Below, one piece after another: positions 35,142 to 46,550 of a stretch of 64,000 nt of DNA; the first letter of the stretch is position 1; every line of letters begins with the position of its first letter. This DNA comes from Coxiella endosymbiont of Amblyomma nuttalli (GTDB lineage Bacteria > Pseudomonadota > Gammaproteobacteria > Coxiellales > Coxiellaceae): assembly GCF_018107685.1 (NCBI RefSeq), contig NZ_CP064834.1, forward strand, positions 1 through 64,000, written 5' to 3'. The notes beneath the pieces were generated by a model. That model was not told the origin of the DNA and searched no databases. It saw only the letters and a program-made list of their open reading frames with translations. The translations under genes were made by a program, and so were the position numbers.

Positions 35142-36239
35142 TCATTCTTTACTTATCTCGCTTAATGCCGCTAGTTGTTCTGCTTGTAATTCGCGAAGTA
35201 ACGGTTCAATTACAAAGTTTAAATCTCCTTCCATCACTTCATTTAACCGATAAAGCGTCAAATTAATACGATGATCAGTGATTCGTCCTCTCGGGAAATT
35301 ATAAGTGCGAATTCGTTCGGATCGGTCACCGCTGCCTACCAATAATTTTCGTTGCACTGCTTGTTCCCATTCTTGCTTCGCGCGTTCAGTATTTAAAAGT
35401 TTGGATTGTAATAAAGACATCGCCCGCGCTTTATTTTTGTGCTGTGAACGCTCATCCTGACACCCTACCACTATACCTGTCGGAAGATGTGTAATACGCA
35501 CAGCCGAATCGGTTCGGTTGACATGCTGCCCCCCTGCGCCAGAGGCACGATAAGTATCAATACGCAATTCTGTCGGATTAATTTCAATTTGATCAATTTC
35601 TTCTACTTCAGGCATTACAGCCACGGTACATGCCGATGTATGAATGCGTCCCTGTGATTCGGTTACGGGTACACGTTGTACTCGATGCGCACCAGATTCA
35701 AATTTTAATTGCGAATAAACCCCATCACCAGCCACTCGTGCAATAATCTCTTTAAAACCACCGCGCTCGCTTTCATTGTAGGATACCACTGCCATATCCC
35801 ACCCATTTTTTTCTACATATCGTCCATACATTCGAAATAAATCACCAGCAAAAATAGCTGCCTCATTTCCTCCAGCACCTGCACGAATTTCAAGAAAAAC
35901 ATTGCGCTCATCATTGGGATCCTTGGGTATCAACAATAATTTTAATTGGTCTTCTAGATCATTTTTTGTCATGATTAATCTATCCAATTCTTCTTCTGCT
36001 AATTTTTTTAGTTCAGAATCTTTTTCTGAAATCATTTTTCTCGTAGCTTCGAGCGCTTTTGCGTTTTGCTGAAATTTCTGGAAACATCCTACGATAGGCT
36101 CCAGTTGTGCATATTCTTTACCCAATTTACAATAACGACTCTGATCGCTCATAATATCGGGATCACTCAATAAATCATTTATCTCTGTATACCGATGAGA
36201 TAATATATTTAATTTTACAATTAAAGAATTCTTAATCAT
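35142..36239 (-). CDS. prfA: Peptide chain release factor 1
   Basis: Recognises UAA and UAG stop codons and triggers peptide release. The 365-residue protein carries the catalytic [18 protein letters not shown] segment near 230 and the stop-codon reading region [17 protein letters not shown], with PVT at the tripeptide usually PAT; PxT is the general pattern, so this should still work. hemA, often upstream, is missing here. Intact. Confidence 0.96.
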   Translation of the reverse strand: MIKNSLIVKLNILSHRYTEINDLLSDPDIMSDQSRYCKLGKEYAQLEPIVGCFQKFQQNAKALEATRKMISEKDSELKKLAEEELDRLIMTKNDLEDQLKLLLIPKDPNDERNVFLEIRAGAGGNEAAIFAGDLFRMYGRYVEKNGWDMAVVSYNESERGGFKEIIARVAGDGVYSQLKFESGAHRVQRVPVTESQGRIHTSACTVAVMPEVEEIDQIEINPTELRIDTYRASGAGGQHVNRTDSAVRITHLPTGIVVGCQDERSQHKNKARAMSLLQSKLLNTERAKQEWEQAVQRKLLVGSGDRSERIRTYNFPRGRITDHRINLTLYRLNEVMEGDLNFVIEPLLRELQAEQLAALSEISKE

Positions 36240-36898
36240 ACAGATCTACTTTTAGTAGACAATAATAGTCACACACTTTCTTTATATAAACAGACTGTCA
36301 CAATCTTACTTGGTTTGATTTAATATTTGATTTGAGTTTATCATCTGCCGTAAGCTTTTTCTAATTCCAGATTCTAATCTTTCCAGATTCTAATTTTCAG
36401 TTCTCATTCTCTAACCAATGATTCCTCCAATCATTCACGAAACTAAGAGATGATATGACTATACTTTTAGTACATATAATTGATATATATGACGGATAGT
36501 ATGAAGCTCCACTATTGGTTTTTCTTGTCTTTAGGTGTAGTACTATCTTCAAATTTACCAATCTTTGGAAATAATTGAATTGAATTTCATTAAACACTAA
36601 ACACTAAAATAAATATCCTACTACTTTGCCACTTTCCTACGATAGATAGTACAAATTATTCTTAATCACCCAATATTGTAATAGCTCGATTATGCATATG
36701 ACGGATTATCTGCATAATTATGATTGTCGTAAAAATGTGGGATTCTTTTCACATCCACTAAATGCAGTCATGCGGATAGCCGACCAAAACTACTGACATT
36801 TTAAAGGTAATCATTATTCCTACTAAAAATGGAAACTGCAGAGTTAGTGTTCATTTTAGTTAAAATCGTGAACGATTTGGATGTGGGAGCAAGATGTC
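36240..36898. other. Non-coding DNA between prfA and folB
   Basis: About 660 bases with no gene read. hemA would be a candidate former occupant, but I see no remnant. Short tandem pairs TTCCAGATTCTAAT (36365 and 36381) and a 7-bp TAAACAC duplication (36591-36604) occur here. Confidence 0.5.
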
Positions 36899-37255
36899 CT
36901 ATGCCCGCATTCGCTCAATAATGACTCCGGCCCCTCCTTGTGCATCATCAAAAACAAAAAGCTTCGTGACACTCAATTGCAACCACTGGATACTAAACCG
37001 ATTCAATAAAAAATTTGCACATCGATCAGCTAAGGTCTCAACCAAATTAAATCGATTCTGATTTAAGAATTCAATGATACTTTCACGAATACTAGCATAA
37101 TCGATGGTATGTTTCAGATCATCAGAACTAGCGGCGTACTTAGTATCAACACTAAAAACAATATCAAGCAAAACCGTCTGTGCTGCTATTTTTTCATAGG
37201 GGAAAATGCCCACCCACGCGAGTACCCTAAGATTGCGGATGAAAAGTTTATCCAC
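36899..37255 (-). CDS. folB: Dihydroneopterin aldolase FolB
   Basis: Cleaves dihydroneopterin in folate synthesis. The GTG at 37255 gives 118 residues beginning (M)DKLFIRNLRVLAWVGIF, the family's standard start; an upstream ATG would add 14 residues inside dksA. The GTG overlaps the dksA stop (GTGGATAA), suggesting coupling. YEKIAAQTV and the DYASI and VETLADR segments are typical. With folA also present, part of the folate pathway is retained. Confidence 0.92.
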   Translation of the reverse strand: MDKLFIRNLRVLAWVGIFPYEKIAAQTVLLDIVFSVDTKYAASSDDLKHTIDYASIRESIIEFLNQNRFNLVETLADRCANFLLNRFSIQWLQLSVTKLFVFDDAQGGAGVIIERMRA

Positions 37256-37691
37256 CAGACTGTTTCTCCCGGATTTCTTCAAACGTCTTGCAGTCAATAC
37301 ATTTAGTTGCTGTAGGACGAGCCTCTAATCGACGAATACCAATTTCAGCGCCACAATCCTTACAATAACCATATTCTTTGTCATCAATGGCATCTAGCGC
37401 TTGTTCAATTTTCTTAATCAGTTTTCGCTCACGATCTACTGTACGTAATTCTAAATTAAAACCCTGTTCTTGACCCGCGCGGTCCAGTGGATCTGCATAA
37501 GAATTAGCTTCCTCTTTTAAATGAACTACTACAGAATCCACTTCTTCCATTAATTGCCTTTTCCACTCAAACAAGATTTTCTGAAAATGTTGCAATTGCT
37601 TGTCATTCATATATTTTTCACCATTTTCGAGTTTATAAGGTGAAACTCCAAGTGCCACTGTTTCTGTTTTTAATATCTTCGATGCTGCCAT
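37248..37691 (-). CDS. dksA: RNA polymerase-binding transcription factor DksA
   Basis: Binds the RNA polymerase secondary channel and, with ppGpp, tunes rRNA and amino-acid gene transcription. The 147-residue protein (E. coli 151) has the coiled coil with the tip motif DPLDRAGQE and a four-cysteine zinc finger, CKDCG then CIDC about 20 residues later. AGGAGA precedes the ATG. Overlaps folB by 8 bases. Intact. Confidence 0.96.
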   Translation of the reverse strand: MAASKILKTETVALGVSPYKLENGEKYMNDKQLQHFQKILFEWKRQLMEEVDSVVVHLKEEANSYADPLDRAGQEQGFNLELRTVDRERKLIKKIEQALDAIDDKEYGYCKDCGAEIGIRRLEARPTATKCIDCKTFEEIREKQSGG

Positions 37692-37838
37692 TTTCGTCTC
37701 CTAAAAGTCTAAACGTGTCCAGTCAAAAGTTCACACATTCTATATTAAATTGTAAAACCTGCAAGGGAAAAATGCTTAAAAAATACACTAGCTTAATTTA
37801 GTAAAATTAAAGGCTTATAGTTTTAAGAATAGACGATC

Positions 37839-38672
37839 CTAATTCAACCATTCGCCTTCAAAAACCTTTTTCGCAGGACCTGTCATTATGATGGGAGTTT
37901 GAGGTCCTTGCCAATCGATGATTAAATTTCCACCAGATTGGCTTACCATAATTTGTTTCTGTTGTAATAAGCCTAGACGGCGTCCTATGGCAACAGCAGC
38001 GCACGCCCCGCTACCACAAGCCAAAGTTTCACCTGTCCCTCGTTCATAGACACGTAGCTGAATAGTTTGTGAATTAATAACTCGCATGAAGCCAACGTTT
38101 ATTCCTTCAGGAAAGAGTTCATGCGTACTTAAACAGAGTCCAAGAATTGATACTTGTTCGGCATCAATATGCTCTACAGGGATTATTGCATGCGGATTTC
38201 CGATATTGACCACACCTAACTTTACAATTTGATCTTCCGCCTTAATTTCATAAGTATTTGATATTTGTGCTGTAATAAAAGGGATATCTCGCGGATCAAA
38301 TTGTGGAATTCCCATTTTCACAGATATCTTATCATCAGGTCGAATTCTTAGTTCTAATGTATCATTAATCGTAGAAATAAGAAGCTCATCATAATCACTG
38401 AGTTTTTGTGCACGAATGAATCGTGCAATGCAACAAGCTCCATTACCACATTGCCCTACTTCACTTCCGTCAGCATTAAAAATACGAAAATGAAAATGAA
38501 CCACATTCTTTTTAGGGCATTCAATCACTAACAATTGATCGCATCCTACACCCAATCGTCGATTTGCAATTTTTTGGATTTGCGAGGTTGTTAATGTAAC
38601 TGATTGTTTCGTAGCATCAATCACCACAAAGTCATTACCTAAAGTATGCATTTTTGTGAATTTAATTTTCAT
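37839..38672 (-). CDS. dapF: Diaminopimelate epimerase
   Basis: Interconverts LL- and meso-diaminopimelate for peptidoglycan and lysine. The ATG at 38672 (MKIKFTKMHTLGNDFVVID) gives 277 residues (E. coli 274). Both catalytic cysteines are in place: GQCGNGACCIARF near 73 and LACGSGACAA near 220. Its start overlaps the end of the lptM-like gene by 11 bases. Intact. Confidence 0.95.
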   Translation of the reverse strand: MKIKFTKMHTLGNDFVVIDATKQSVTLTTSQIQKIANRRLGVGCDQLLVIECPKKNVVHFHFRIFNADGSEVGQCGNGACCIARFIRAQKLSDYDELLISTINDTLELRIRPDDKISVKMGIPQFDPRDIPFITAQISNTYEIKAEDQIVKLGVVNIGNPHAIIPVEHIDAEQVSILGLCLSTHELFPEGINVGFMRVINSQTIQLRVYERGTGETLACGSGACAAVAIGRRLGLLQQKQIMVSQSGGNLIIDWQGPQTPIIMTGPAKKVFEGEWLN

Positions 38673-38772
38673 TCTGTATCGATTGTTGACTTGTATGAAT
38701 ATTTTTTGACAAACATAAGGGACCTCTAACTCCACAACCAATCAGGATAAAAGTAAAGCTTATTTCCATCAT
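38662..38772 (-). CDS. lptM: Small LptM-like lipoprotein
   Basis: LptM (YifL) is a short lipoprotein that in E. coli helps LptD adopt its correct disulfides; its gene sits next to dapF there too. Here a 36-residue frame, MMEISFTFILIGCGVRGPL then CLSKNIHTSQQ, carries the hallmark GCGxxGPL with lipobox Leu-Ile-Gly-Cys. The signal peptide is short if it starts at ATG 38772; an in-frame TTG (38781) or ATG (38952, giving 96 residues with an extra hydrophobic N-terminus) are alternatives. Small and easily missed. lptD itself is 2.3 kb away. Confidence 0.7.
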   Translation of the reverse strand: MMEISFTFILIGCGVRGPLCLSKNIHTSQQSIQNEN

Positions 38773-39058
38773 TATCAGCAATATGATTTTCCATTTTTCA
38801 CCGTTACTTTGTTTACTTCTTTTGTTCCTCAGTAAGCTAACTACTCTATCCAAACCAAAACTTTCTTTTTTGTCAATGCAGCAGCTAAGTCGACGCAGGA
38901 CGAAGAAAAATCCTACAATAATGATCCATGGTAAAAAAAAGAATATTTTCATAGCTGCATACTACTGCAAAACTTCATAAATTTTACCATCCCACCAATA
39001 ATCAATGATCGAAAAAAATCCAAGAAATATTTTAGAGATGATATATTAGCGGATAGTT

Positions 39059-39730
39059 ATGAACAAATCTCTAAAAAAAATCATTATTCCACCAATTAAA
39101 ACAGCCATTGGCAGTGTTATTTGGTTACATGGATTGGGTGCCGATGGCCATGATTTTACTAGTATCATCCCACAACTAAATTTACCTCGAAATCTTTACT
39201 TACGTTTCATATTCCCACACGCACCTCTAAGGCCAATTACCATCAACGCCCAAGTGCGGATGCGGGCCTGGTACGACATTTATAATCTAGAAGATTTAAG
39301 TCGTCGAGAAGATGAAATTGGTATTGTTCACACACAGCAATCTATTAACAAACTGCTTGAAGAAGAAATTGCACAGGGCATACCATCTGAACACATTGTT
39401 TTAGCGGGATTTTCTCAGGGTGGTGCAGTAGCTTTGTATGTGGGATTGCGTTATTTAAAACCACTAGGAGGAATTTTCGCTTTATCTACTTACCTTCCTC
39501 TCGCTGATAAACTTACTGAAGAAGCCAGCCAGGCTAGTCACCATACTCCTATTTTCATGGCACATGGTGATGCCGATCCAGTTTTACCTTTTATATTCGG
39601 TTACCAAGCTTTTCAACGGTTAAAACAACTAAATTATTTGATAGAATGGCATTCATATCCTATGGGACATCAGATTTCCATTGAAGAAATTAGAACCATT
39701 GGGAAGTGGTTGACGAGTCGTTTTTCTTAA
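39059..39730 (+). CDS. Carboxylesterase / lysophospholipase-type alpha/beta hydrolase
   Basis: Serine hydrolase of the phospholipase/carboxylesterase (EstB/YpfH-like) family. The 223-residue protein has the oxyanion-hole region VIWLHGLGADGHDF, the nucleophile elbow GFSQGGAVA, the catalytic Asp in HGDADPVLPF and the His in PMGHQISIEEI. The natural ester is not deducible. No operon partner; lies between dapF/lptM and lptD. Confidence 0.88.
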   Translation: MNKSLKKIIIPPIKTAIGSVIWLHGLGADGHDFTSIIPQLNLPRNLYLRFIFPHAPLRPITINAQVRMRAWYDIYNLEDLSRREDEIGIVHTQQSINKLLEEEIAQGIPSEHIVLAGFSQGGAVALYVGLRYLKPLGGIFALSTYLPLADKLTEEASQASHHTPIFMAHGDADPVLPFIFGYQAFQRLKQLNYLIEWHSYPMGHQISIEEIRTIGKWLTSRFS

Positions 39731-41090
39731 ATATTTTAGTTCTGCAGTAATACCTAAATTAAATCAATGATCCTCTGTAACTTGCCTGCATACTAACCTT
39801 GCCTTCAGGCTAATCACTACCAGAATAATAATGTGGTTTTTAAAAGATAAGTACTCATTGTTACTCGGTTCAAAAAATATTTTTCTAAAAAATGCACGTA
39901 AAACATTTAAAACGTTTACTAAGAATTGACCACCTAATGGTGAAATGCTTGACAATACACCCCAACTTTTTCAAGCAATTATCTTTTTTTTTCACAAAAG
40001 CATCGATATCAATTTAAGAACACTTTGCGTTACCTTAAATGATCCATAAACTACCATAATTTTTACGTAACAGGAAAAGTATTAACATCTCTCTCTCATA
40101 TATCAAGATTCCTAAATATTTTTTTATATGCAATTACATTTTCAGATCTAGCAGACATTTTAAATGTTGTTCCAACCAAATCGAATCAAATCAATAATAA
40201 TATTTTACTTTTCTTTTTTAATGTACTTATTTCATGCACTTATTATTATAATAAAAGGTCCATGCTTGATCCTTGCTGATAACTAATCATTTCTTTAGTA
40301 GTTAATCAATAATAAGTTAATTAATACTAACGATCCTAGTAACAATGAAAGAAGATTATTAAGAAATTATGTATTCTGAACACGGTATCTGAAAATCTAA
40401 CAAACAAAATAAAAACAACTGTTAATTGCTATTACATGGATAATAGTCGCGATATTATATAAGTTTGCGATTAAGTTATGTTAACCATCTCAATTAGTAA
40501 CTGGAAAAAATTTTCGAGTACTACCGATGCAGCTGTTGATAATGGAATTTCAATACCCTTCCAAATACTAATCGTACAATAAAAATATCTCTCAATAGCA
40601 AAGCTCCAGTATAAATTGAGGTATAATTTTAATGGCCTTCAATTTTCAAGGGACTGTCAGAAGTTCAAATAAGTAATAAAACGCGTATATCACAACAGTA
40701 TTTAAAAAGTTTAATCTATCAACGTACGCTTTACCGCAAAATCCGTCAATAATAAAATCCTAAAAGATAAACGAAGCAACACGTAAACCAAGTCTATAAT
40801 AAATGTTTCCTAGAAGTAGCGACAAATAAATCACAAGATACTCTGTTAGGTAGAAATCTATAACTAGGCTAGGTATGTGACTACTACAATATACGAACAA
40901 AAAATAATGAACACTCACACCACCTATGAGATAAGAAAATCTTTCAATTAGCAATTACTAACTGCATTATTTATTACTTTATAATCATCCTTATAATACC
41001 TAAAATGTTTGCCTTGCACACTTTGCTTTATTGAGGTTACTATATTAAGACAATATTATTCATAACTTAGTAAAAATTATTTTAAAAGAA
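39731..41090. other. Non-coding DNA before lptD
   Basis: About 1.4 kb, very AT-rich. amgK and murU often sit here divergent from lptD; I could not read either. A hydrophobic minus-strand frame (40760-40954) is unconvincing. Confidence 0.5.
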
Positions 41091-43696
41091 ATGCCGGCAG
41101 TGAAGCTGAGAAAATTGTTTTTTTTCTGTTATTTCATTCTGATGTTCCTCTTTTTTCAGCAGGTTAGTGTTGCTATGACAGAATATCGTGCTAAAACTGC
41201 CGAAACTATGAAAAAAAAAACGCTCTTACGAAAAGAATATTACTCGAAAATTATCCTCGTCGGCATCATCAGCAGCATATTGCAGACATTCTTGGTTGGG
41301 TACCCACCGATCATCTATATTTCTTTTGCTCAGGTTATTTCAAAGAGCCCTTAATCGTTAGCCAATTTTCCCATCTGGCGCCTATCAAAAAAGAATCGAC
41401 AATGATTACTGCTAAAGGTCCTTCTATTGTAACAACTGACGGTGTCTCAATTTTACGACAAGGAGTTGTTATCACTCAGCCGGGGCGCATCATCCAATCA
41501 GATACGGCTTATATTTATCGTCACGCTAAAACTGGCCACATTACTAAAATTATTCTTGTAGGTCATGTTTACTTGTATGAAGCAGGAAAATTAATTGTTT
41601 CAGATCAGGGAATACTCATACCTTTTCCTAAAACAATAATTCTAATAAACGCAGCCTATCGCGTTTATAACGATATGTTTATCCATACGTGTCACTATGC
41701 GTTCAATAGTTGGGGTACTGCGAAGCAAGCTATTCGAGATAAAGCCGGAGTGATCACCCTGCAATATGCGACTTATAGTACCTGCGACCCTACTCATCCT
41801 ACCTGGTGGATAAGCGCATCGAGCATCATTCTAAACAAACAAACACATCGAGGCAAAGCTTATAATGCATCGATTCTGTTTCAAGGAGTGCCAATCTTTT
41901 ATTTTCCTTACTACAGCTTCCCTATTGACCATCACAAAAAAACCGGTTTTTTAATACCTAGCGTGGGCTACAGTACTCATTTGGGGAAAATCTTTTCGTT
42001 ACCTTTTTACTGGAATATGGCGTCTAATTACGACTTAACGTTAACCCCTGAAATTATGACTCGACGTGGACTAAATATACATGCGCTATTCCGTTTCTTA
42101 AGTGAATACAGTGAAGGAAACGTTTATCTAAACTACTTACTGAATGACATCGCATTCCAAAAATTTCGTGAAAATACCATTAATAAGTATCTTCCTATTT
42201 TATCAAATAATCCTTTCCTCGTTCCTTACGTTAACCAACTACAAATGCTAAAAAACCAACGCGGTTTTTTATCAATAGATGATACTATTTTATTTAATTC
42301 TGAATGGTCATCCCATGTTATTTTAAATTACGTAACCGATCCTTATTATTTTCAAGATTTAGGTGAACAACTAGCTATCAGCAATACAGCCAATCAACTT
42401 TTAAATCAAGTTGATTTACAGTATAGCGGACTACACTCACAATTCAGCGCACTTTTACAAACTTATCAAACACTTCATTTAATTACGCAATTTCAAAATT
42501 CACAATTCGATCAATACTCACGATTACCTGACTTTAATGTAGAAAGTTATTACCCCAATATCGCTAATAGAATGGATTTCAATTTTAATGCCGAAGCCAC
42601 TAATTTTAACTTTAAAAGTAATTTCACTCCAAAGCAGCCTATGGGTCAACGTCTGCACATACGCTCTGGTGTAAGCTTCCCTGTTTATTTTGCTTCAGGC
42701 TGTTTTATTCCGCAAATCTGGGAAGACACTATTACTTATCATCTCGCTCATCCTAAGTCTGAACAACCTTATACAGCTAGTCGAACATCACCTATTTTCG
42801 ATGTCGATTCGCTGCTATATTTTGATCATTATCTACAAATTGGAAGTCGTTCGTTAATTCAAACTGTAGAACCACGTTTTTTCTATTTATATATTCCTTA
42901 CCAAAACCAAGATAGACTGCCCAATTTTGATACAGTATTATTACCATTTTCTTTCGAACAACTATTTGCCGTCAATCGATATACTGGCGATGATCGAATT
43001 CAAAATGCCAATCAAATCACTTTTGCTCTGACCTCAAATTTGTTAGATGCGAACAGTAGCGATGCGCTCCTAAGTGCTAATATCGGCTTTATTTATTATA
43101 TCGAAAACCAACGCGTCAGTCTTACTGAAGGACATACATTACCAACGTGTCATTTGTCTCCTATCGTAGGCGAACTCATGGTGCACCCAATTTTTCACTA
43201 CTCACTATCCGGAAGTTTAGTGTGGGATTCTTATTCAGGAAAAGCGAGTAATACTTCCATTACTCTAACTTATAAAAATGGGAGAAAATACATGGGCGTA
43301 AGTTACATTTTTCTTCGACAAAACAGTAATCCTATCGCGCTAAGCCCTGTCACTTCTCCAAGTAATCTCTTCAAGCAACACATCGAAAACATTGGCCAAC
43401 TTACACTTTCCGCAACATGGCCCATTTTTAGAAAATGGAGTGCCACTGGCCATTGGAACTATAATGTTAGTCAAAACTATACTAATAACTATTCAATTGG
43501 TATAGAATACGATACGTGTTGCTGGACATTAAGTTTTTTCACGCGGCGTTCTTGTAGCAGTAGGGAGTTTGTATTGAGTGCTAACAGCAATCTTCAAAAT
43601 GTTTGCGATACTACCTATTTTATTCAATTGCAACTAAAGGGACTAGGTGGTTTTGGCGCACCTCATAACATCTTACCGCTAACACATCAAGTGTAA
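41091..43696 (+). CDS. lptD: LPS-assembly protein LptD, frameshifted at a poly-A run
   Basis: Outer-membrane barrel that places LPS in the outer leaflet. A signal peptide (MPAVKLRKLFFFCYFIL...) opens at ATG 41091 and reads to ATG AAA AAA AAA at 41208. There a run of ten A (41211-41220) puts the rest out of frame: the continuation ADILGWVPTDHLYFCSGYF and the whole barrel lie in another frame, reachable with eleven or eight A. The joined protein would be about 868 residues, near normal. The C-terminal Cys pair (GIEYDTCCWTLSFF) and the first cysteine partner (YFCSGYF) are kept, but the latter lies before the first ATG (41402) of the main frame, so correct disulfides require the frame to be restored. 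surA follows. Confidence 0.9.
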
Positions 43697-43729
43697 TTAA
43701 TAACGAATACGCATATGAGGTGATTTATA

Positions 43730-44686
43730 TTGCAAGAAAAGCTAAGTTTTATCCTTATTGCATTTATCACGGCCTGCATCTTTATACAGTCTACCCTACT
43801 TGTTGCATCTACTATTACTCCTGATGAACAATTATTAGATCAAATTGTAGCAGTTGTGAATAATGAAATTATTACACATAGTGAACTTATTGACGCGATG
43901 CGTGTCATAAAACAACAGTTTGAGCAAGAGCATTTGCCTTTACCAAATGAAAAAATATTTAAACGGCAAGTGCTTGATCAGCTGATTTATCAAAAATTGC
44001 AACTACAATTAGCAAAACGAAATAATATCAACGTCACCAACAAAGAGGTGAATACGGTTATTGCTCGCATTATTGTACAGAATCATTTTTCTAGAACAAT
44101 CCTCAAACAAAAAATAGCGCGAGAAGGAATGACGTACGAACAATTCTGTGATCAATTGAAGAAGCAATTAATCATTGCGAAATTACAACATCAAACCGTA
44201 AATAGTGATATTACTGTTAATAAGTCCGACATCGTAGCGTTCCAAAAACAGTATCAAAAGCAATGTACCTCTATAGAATATCATGTTGCAACCATATTAG
44301 TTGCTCTACCTGATTCTGCTATTCAAGATCAAATTAACTATACTAGAGAAAAATCGATACTAGTTTTGAAACAGCTTCATAGCGGATCCAGTTTTGAAAA
44401 AAGTATGAAAATGTATCGAGGCAGTGTTGATTTAGGTTGGAGGACCACTAATAATTTACCACAAATCTTCGCTAGCATAATCACTAAAATGAAATTAAAT
44501 GAAATTGTGGGACCCATTAGAGCACCCAATGGTTTTCATATCATCAAATTAATCGGCAAAAAAAAAGTAAAGGGTAGCGTCACTGATCAGCAAGCTCAAC
44601 AGATCATTTATCAACAAAAAGTTGGACAGGCACTACAAAAATGGTTACTACAATTGCGCCGTACAGCTTACATACGTATTTATTAG
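43730..44686 (+). CDS. surA: Periplasmic chaperone / peptidyl-prolyl isomerase SurA
   Basis: Escorts outer-membrane proteins such as LptD across the periplasm. The start is TTG at 43730, supported by GAGG about 9 bases upstream. The 318-residue protein has a signal peptide (about 1-27), the N-terminal chaperone domain with QIVAVVNNEIITHSEL, a single parvulin domain (about 185-285, ending GPIRAPNGFHIIKLI) and a C-terminal helix. E. coli SurA (428) has two parvulin domains. Lies in the usual lptD-surA-pdxA-rsmA order. Confidence 0.92.
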   Translation: MQEKLSFILIAFITACIFIQSTLLVASTITPDEQLLDQIVAVVNNEIITHSELIDAMRVIKQQFEQEHLPLPNEKIFKRQVLDQLIYQKLQLQLAKRNNINVTNKEVNTVIARIIVQNHFSRTILKQKIAREGMTYEQFCDQLKKQLIIAKLQHQTVNSDITVNKSDIVAFQKQYQKQCTSIEYHVATILVALPDSAIQDQINYTREKSILVLKQLHSGSSFEKSMKMYRGSVDLGWRTTNNLPQIFASIITKMKLNEIVGPIRAPNGFHIIKLIGKKKVKGSVTDQQAQQIIYQQKVGQALQKWLLQLRRTAYIRIY

Positions 44687-44827
44687 TAACACATTATCTT
44701 GTTGTAACAACAGAAAAAAGAATTCAGAGTGAGGAATGCGTTAATAAGGTGTTCACTTCTGTAAAGAGTAGTATTAGAGTAATATAGCAGTGATGAAATG
44801 ATAATTTGTTATTAGTTTTGATCTTGT

Positions 44828-45769
44828 ATGACACTGATTGCCATTACACCAGGAGAACCAGCAGGAATTGGGCCTGATATTTTAATTAAGCTTGTGCAAT
44901 ACGAACTCCCTGTATCTTTGTGCGTGATTATTGATCGAGATTTATTGAAAAACAGAGCCGATATGCTCGGACTCTCGATTCCTCGAAATCTTTCAATCCA
45001 GCATGTTCCGCTAAGGAAATCTTGTATAGCCGGAATCCCGGATCCAGCTAATGCAGTGTATGTATTGGAAACATTGAAAATCGCAGTGAAAGGTTGTCAA
45101 AGTGGGGATTTTGAAGCGATGGTAACAGGCCCTGTGAGTAAATTTCTCATAAACAAAGCCGGTATTCCATTCACTGGACATACAGAATGGCTAGCAGCAA
45201 TCACCGGTACTAAACAAACAGTAATGCTTTTTGTAGCTGACGCTTTAAAAGTGGCCCTGTATACAACGCACATTCCTTTATCTCAAGTTTCTTCCTCAAT
45301 ACATGCATCCACACTAAAAAATTGTATTCAAATTTTGCATCATGGTTTACAAAAATATTTTTCCATCAAAAATCCAAACATTATTGTATGTGGACTAAAC
45401 CCACATGCTGGAGAGCAAGGTTATCTAGGGAAAGAAGAAATCACTACTATTGGTCCCGTCATCGACGCTCTTAAAGCAGAAGGTCTCCAATTAAATGGTC
45501 CACTTCCTGCAGACACTGTGTTTACCCCCATTAATATTAAATCTTTCGATGCTATTTTAGCGCTTTATCATGATCAGGGGTTACCTTTTGTCAAAGCCTC
45601 TAGCTTTGGGCACGCAGTCAATATCACGTTTGGACTACCCTTTATTCGCACATCGGTTGATCATGGTACTGCGTTCGATCTTGCTGGCACAAATTTAGCT
45701 GATGAAAAAAGTTTATTAGCAGCAGTCAAATTAGCATCAAAAATTGCTTTGTCTGGAACAAAAGACTAA
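44828..45769 (+). CDS. pdxA: 4-hydroxythreonine-4-phosphate dehydrogenase
   Basis: Step in pyridoxal phosphate (vitamin B6) synthesis. The 313-residue protein starts [18 protein letters not shown] and has [18 protein letters not shown] and the metal-binding [13 protein letters not shown] with the following [13 protein letters not shown]6 supply is a commonly proposed service of tick endosymbionts. Sixteen bases separate it from rsmA. Intact. Confidence 0.95.
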   Translation: MTLIAITPGEPAGIGPDILIKLVQYELPVSLCVIIDRDLLKNRADMLGLSIPRNLSIQHVPLRKSCIAGIPDPANAVYVLETLKIAVKGCQSGDFEAMVTGPVSKFLINKAGIPFTGHTEWLAAITGTKQTVMLFVADALKVALYTTHIPLSQVSSSIHASTLKNCIQILHHGLQKYFSIKNPNIIVCGLNPHAGEQGYLGKEEITTIGPVIDALKAEGLQLNGPLPADTVFTPINIKSFDAILALYHDQGLPFVKASSFGHAVNITFGLPFIRTSVDHGTAFDLAGTNLADEKSLLAAVKLASKIALSGTKD

Positions 45770-45785
45770 AACGAGGAAAAATCTT

Positions 45786-46550
45786 TTGAAAAAACGATTT
45801 GGTCAATATTTTCTTAATGATCCTTATGTTTTAGAGAGAATCGCTGCAGCTATTTATCCTAAAAACACTGATACTCTCGTAGAAATTGGTCCTGGTCGTG
45901 GTGCGCTGACTAACCATTTATTAGCTAAATGTGGTAGGTTAGTTCTAGTTGAAATCGATCACGATCTCTTAGCACTGTTAGAAACCAAATACAAGCAACA
46001 AGAGAATGTTATTCTCTATCAAAGGAATGCTCTACAATTTGATTTTTTGGTGTTAAAAACGGATGACCAATTGCTTCGTATGGTAGGAAATTTACCTTAC
46101 AATATCTCAATACCATTGCTTTTTCATTTATTTTCCCAGATAACCTGCATTAAGGATATGCATTTTATGCTACAAAAAGAAGTAGTATTACGACTTACTG
46201 CTTTAGTAGGTAGTACTAATTACGGGCGGCTTAGCGTGATGGCGCAGTATTTTTGTGATAACACATTGTTATTTACAGTTCCTCCCGATGCATTTATTCC
46301 AATTCCACGTGTGGAATCTGCGGTAGTACGATTAATACCGAGGAGAAATCCAGCTTTGACGGTAAAAAATTTAGAACATTTTAGTGCCATCATCAAAGAA
46401 GCATTTTCTTATCGAAGAAAAACGATTAGTAACGCATTAAAAAAAATCATTAATATTAACCAATGGAAAACTATAGATATTAATGGTCAATTACGACCCC
46501 AAGAATTAACAGTAGAAGATTTTATTAAAATAAGTAATATAACCACATAG
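45786..46550 (+). CDS. rsmA: 16S rRNA dimethyladenosine transferase RsmA (KsgA)
   Basis: Dimethylates A1518 and A1519 of 16S rRNA late in 30S assembly. TTG at 45786, preceded by GAGG with about 9-base spacing, gives 254 residues beginning (M)[14 protein letters not shown]; a TTG at 45744 inside pdxA is less likely. [15 protein letters not shown] is the SAM motif and NLPYNIS the catalytic motif. Intact. Confidence 0.94.
   Translation: MKKRFGQYFLNDPYVLERIAAAIYPKNTDTLVEIGPGRGALTNHLLAKCGRLVLVEIDHDLLALLETKYKQQENVILYQRNALQFDFLVLKTDDQLLRMVGNLPYNISIPLLFHLFSQITCIKDMHFMLQKEVVLRLTALVGSTNYGRLSVMAQYFCDNTLLFTVPPDAFIPIPRVESAVVRLIPRRNPALTVKNLEHFSAIIKEAFSYRRKTISNALKKIININQWKTIDINGQLRPQELTVEDFIKISNITT

Noticed and set aside
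40760-40954. Hydrophobic 64-codon minus-strand frame before lptD
   Set aside because: T/A-rich DNA readily encodes hydrophobic runs; no ribosome binding site or family pattern.
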